7,447 bases of DNA from Bacillota bacterium (lineage in GTDB: Bacteria; Bacillota; Clostridia; Lutisporales; Lutisporaceae), in contig JAEXXN010000103.1 in the NCBI GenBank assembly GCA_023405875.1, positions 1 through 7,447 on the forward strand. Reading direction: 5' to 3'. Shown piece after piece: positions 5,022 to 7,447 of the stretch; within the stretch, counting starts at the first letter, position 1, and each line of letters begins with the position of its first letter. Position numbers and translations under genes: made by a program. The notes beneath the pieces are model-generated. The model was given only the letters and a program-made list of their open reading frames with translations. It was not told the origin of the DNA and did no database searches.

Positions 5022-7447
5022 TTAAGCGATGATCTGCTGAACCTTTGAAAGCTCCATTGTTATTTTCTCGATTACATCCAGCAGCGGCTGGTATTCTTCA
5101 AAGAATACAATCACAATATCTCCGGGAACAGCATCCAGAATTGCTTTTTCAAACGCCTTTTCTTCAACCAGCTCGATTAATATTTCCGAAGGCTTGATGC
5201 TTCCCATCCTGCAGCCGCGCTCAATAAGTGCGGCGACTTCTCCCGGTTCACGCTCTCTCTTATCCTTGTCTTCCTTTATATATACCCTGTCAAAGCAGTT
5301 ACCGCACATTTGCCCTATGGCTATAGTGCTTGAATCTGTCCTGTCACCCGGAGTGCCGATGACTCCTATAAGGCGCCCCGTCCTCATTTTCTCAAGTGAA
5401 GCTATTACTGCCCTGTAGCCGTCAATATTGTGCCCGTAGTCTACTATCACCTTTATGCCGTTTATATCATATATATTGAATCTTCCGGGATTTGTGGCAC
5501 TATCACACCTGAAGGTAGAAAGCCCTGAGATTATACTTTCTATAGGGAGTCCCATGCCTATTGCTCCGGATATTGCAGCCATTGCATTATATATGTTGTA
5601 CTCCAATATACCGTTCATTGTGGCAGGAATGGACTTTACCTCGATAAAGGGCAGCTCCACTTCACCTTTGCGTATGAATATGTTGTTCCCATCACTGTAT
5701 ATGGCCAGGCCCCCATCCATGACATGCTTTTTTATTTCTTCATTGTCAGGGGACATGGAATACAAAATAATATTGGACTTGATCCTTTCCCTCATGCTGA
5801 GACAATATTGGTCATCCGCATTCAGCACCGCATATCCGTCACCCTTTACCGCTTCCACCACCAAGGACTTTACAAATGCCAGGTCTTCCAGAGTATTAAT
5901 ATCATCGATTCCCAGATGGTCTTCTGTAATATTGGTTACTATACCTACATCAGCCATATCATAGCCCAGGCCCCGGTTGACTATCCCTCCCCTGGCAGTC
6001 TCAAGCACGGCATAATCTATCCTTCTGTCCATAAGCACAGTCTTTGCGCTTATCGGTCCGGTGTTGTCCCCGTATTTTATCAATTCGTCGTTTACATATA
6101 TCCCGCTTGTGCTGGTCATTCCCACAGTAAAGCCCATCTGCCTTATTATATGCGCTATCATCCTTGAGGTAGTGGTCTTCCCGTTGGTACCGGTCACAGC
6201 CGTTATGGGCACCCTGCTTGTGCTGCCCTCAGGAAACAGCATATCAACTATAGCCTTTGCCACATTCCTGGAATTACCCTTGTACGGGTAATGGTGCATC
6301 CGGATTCCCGGTGCGGCATTTATTTCAATTATTGCTCCTCCGGCTTCAGTTATCGGCTTTGATATGTCGGCAGTGCTGATATCGACTCCTGCTACATCCA
6401 GTCCGACTATCCGGGCAGCCTGTGCTATCATCCTTCTGTTTTCCTCATGAATGTCATCTGTAACATCAACTGCCACGCCGCCGGTGCTCAGGTTGTCGTT
6501 TTCCCGCAGATAGACCGTCTCATCCACAGCCGGTATGTAGTCAAGGGTAAGGTTTTGCTTTTTGAGATATTGTTCAACTATCTTGTCTATTTTTATCTTT
6601 GTGAGAGGTTTTTCATGTCCGTTTCCGCGCAGGGGATTGCCATTTTCCTTTTCAATAAGCTCAATTATAGTGCTTTCCCCATCCCCGTTAACATGTGCGC
6701 ATATCCTGTGAGAGGCGGCCACCACCTGGTCTCCCACAACCAGTACCCTGTAGTAGGTCCCTTTAATATATTTTTCCACCAGGACGGTATCCTCATATTC
6801 TGCTGCTATTTTATAAGCCGCCTGTACCTCCTGGGGGCTCTTCAGATTTGTCGATACTCCTTTTCCATGGCTGCCGAAGTTAGGCTTCACCACAACGGGA
6901 TAACCCAGCTTTTCACTATATTCCAATGCCTCCTGCTCGCTTTTTACCACCTTTCCTATTGGAACAGGTATTCCATACTCATGCAGCAGGCTTTTGGTCA
7001 GCTCTTTGTTACATGCGATGTCAACAGCTACGCAGCTTGCGTTTTCCGTCAGTGTCGCTTCTATTCTCTTCTGGTATTTCCCATAGCCCAATTGCAATAT
7101 GCTTCCGTCGCCCAGACGTATCAAGGGTATACCCTTTTCCTTTGCTTCCCTGGCGATTACAGAAGTACTTGCACCAAAATCAGTTTCAATGCATACCTTT
7201 TTTATTGCTTCCAATCTGCTGTCCAGGTCCGGCAGTTCACCTGCCAATATTCCTTCCATTATTTCCACTGCAAGCTTTCCGGTCTCCAGGCCTGCATATT
7301 CATTTACATATCCATAAACAATATTATAAACACCTTTTTTATCAGTCTCCCTTGTTTTGCCGAATCGGATATCATAACCAAGCCTGCTCTGAAGCTCAAG
7401 CGCTATATGCTCCATTACGTGGGCGAAATATGTTCCCTCTCTGAGAC
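5022..7447 (-). CDS. cphA: Cyanophycin synthetase (CphA1 type), 5' end outside the window
   Basis: CphA polymerises Asp and Arg with ATP into the cytoplasmic storage polymer cyanophycin. Residues are counted from the first in-window Met (codon 7413-7415), which is not the start: the frame stays open to the edge and reads R-E-G-T-Y-F-A-H-V just before it, a conserved family segment, so roughly 70 residues are missing. An N-domain is followed by an ATP-grasp domain (~135-395) with KPNFGSHGKGV (177-187) and EINAAPGIRMHHYP (364-377). Then comes a Mur-ligase-like domain with P-loop TGTNGKTTT (408-416), ETARGG (472-477), TNITEDHLG (494-502), NPGRF (642-646) and DYGHN (659-663). Both ATP sites look intact, which argues for CphA1 and against the degenerate CphA2. 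The HVMEH motif at the N-domain end is kept. The length to the stop fits the ~870-residue family. A cyanophycinase gene, often adjacent, would have to lie beyond the right edge. Confidence 0.95.
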   Translation of the reverse strand, partial: LREGTYFAHVMEHIALELQSRLGYDIRFGKTRETDKKGVYNIVYGYVNEYAGLETGKLAVEIMEGILAGELPDLDSRLEAIKKVCIETDFGASTSVIAREAKEKGIPLIRLGDGSILQLGYGKYQKRIEATLTENASCVAVDIACNKELTKSLLHEYGIPVPIGKVVKSEQEALEYSEKLGYPVVVKPNFGSHGKGVSTNLKSPQEVQAAYKIAAEYEDTVLVEKYIKGTYYRVLVVGDQVVAASHRICAHVNGDGESTIIELIEKENGNPLRGNGHEKPLTKIKIDKIVEQYLKKQNLTLDYIPAVDETVYLRENDNLSTGGVAVDVTDDIHEENRRMIAQAARIVGLDVAGVDISTADISKPITEAGGAIIEINAAPGIRMHHYPYKGNSRNVAKAIVDMLFPEGSTSRVPITAVTGTNGKTTTSRMIAHIIRQMGFTVGMTSTSGIYVNDELIKYGDNTGPISAKTVLMDRRIDYAVLETARGGIVNRGLGYDMADVGIVTNITEDHLGIDDINTLEDLAFVKSLVVEAVKGDGYAVLNADDQYCLSMRERIKSNIILYSMSPDNEEIKKHVMDGGLAIYSDGNNIFIRKGEVELPFIEVKSIPATMNGILEYNIYNAMAAISGAIGMGLPIESIISGLSTFRCDSATNPGRFNIYDINGIKVIVDYGHNIDGYRAVIASLEKMRTGRLIGVIGTPGDRTDSSTIAIGQMCGNCFDRVYIKEDKDKREREPGEVAALIERGCRMGSIKPSEILIELVEEKAFEKAILDAVPGDIVIVFFEEYQPLLDVIEKITMELSKVQQIIA

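Noticed and set aside
5455..5964. Long plus-strand open frames opposite cphA (up to about 170 residues)
   Set aside because: They are antisense shadows of a gene with clear family motifs; the translations lack any domain signal or ribosome site.

Overview
All five protein genes in this window lie on the minus strand. The sequence suggests an anaerobic Firmicute of the Clostridia type. The grounds are AGGAGG-like ribosome binding sites, TTG and GTG starts, AT-rich intergenic DNA, an S-layer-homology (SLH) wall-anchored exoprotein, a DegV lipid-binding protein and a cyanophycin synthetase of the clostridial kind. The genus is inference only; a Ruminiclostridium/Acetivibrio-like relative would fit.

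In the direction of transcription (right to left), the first gene is cphA, cyanophycin synthetase (7447 to 5022). Its 5' end runs off the right edge, so the first Met inside the window is not the real start. It is followed by a GC-rich hairpin without a U-tract and an AT-rich spacer of about 290 bp, which holds a perfect tandem 10-bp repeat and several TATAAT boxes. Next is a 65-residue protein of unknown function (4734 to 4537) that ends at a strong intrinsic terminator. Fused to that terminator's U-tract is a perfect 20-bp inverted repeat. Beyond it lies an unusually GC-rich patch of about 60 bp. Together these form the most anomalous stretch of the window (4379-4523).

After a TATAAT-type promoter come an NhaC-family Na+/H+ antiporter (4285 to 2930) and a DegV-family protein (2760 to 1924) with a good intrinsic terminator. 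Last is a secreted protein with an N-terminal SLH region and a C-terminal glycoside hydrolase family 18 domain (1794 to 25), driven by an extended -10 promoter and started with TTG.

The genes do not form one obvious pathway. Terminators and promoters divide them into at least three transcription units: cphA; the small gene; nhaC-like with or without degV; and the SLH-GH18 gene on its own. No CRISPR array, transposase, tRNA, rRNA or recognised riboswitch was seen. The points worth a second look are the composite hairpin/GC-rich element, the small unknown gene with its patterned leader, and departures from family consensus in the antiporter, the DegV protein and the GH18 active site.
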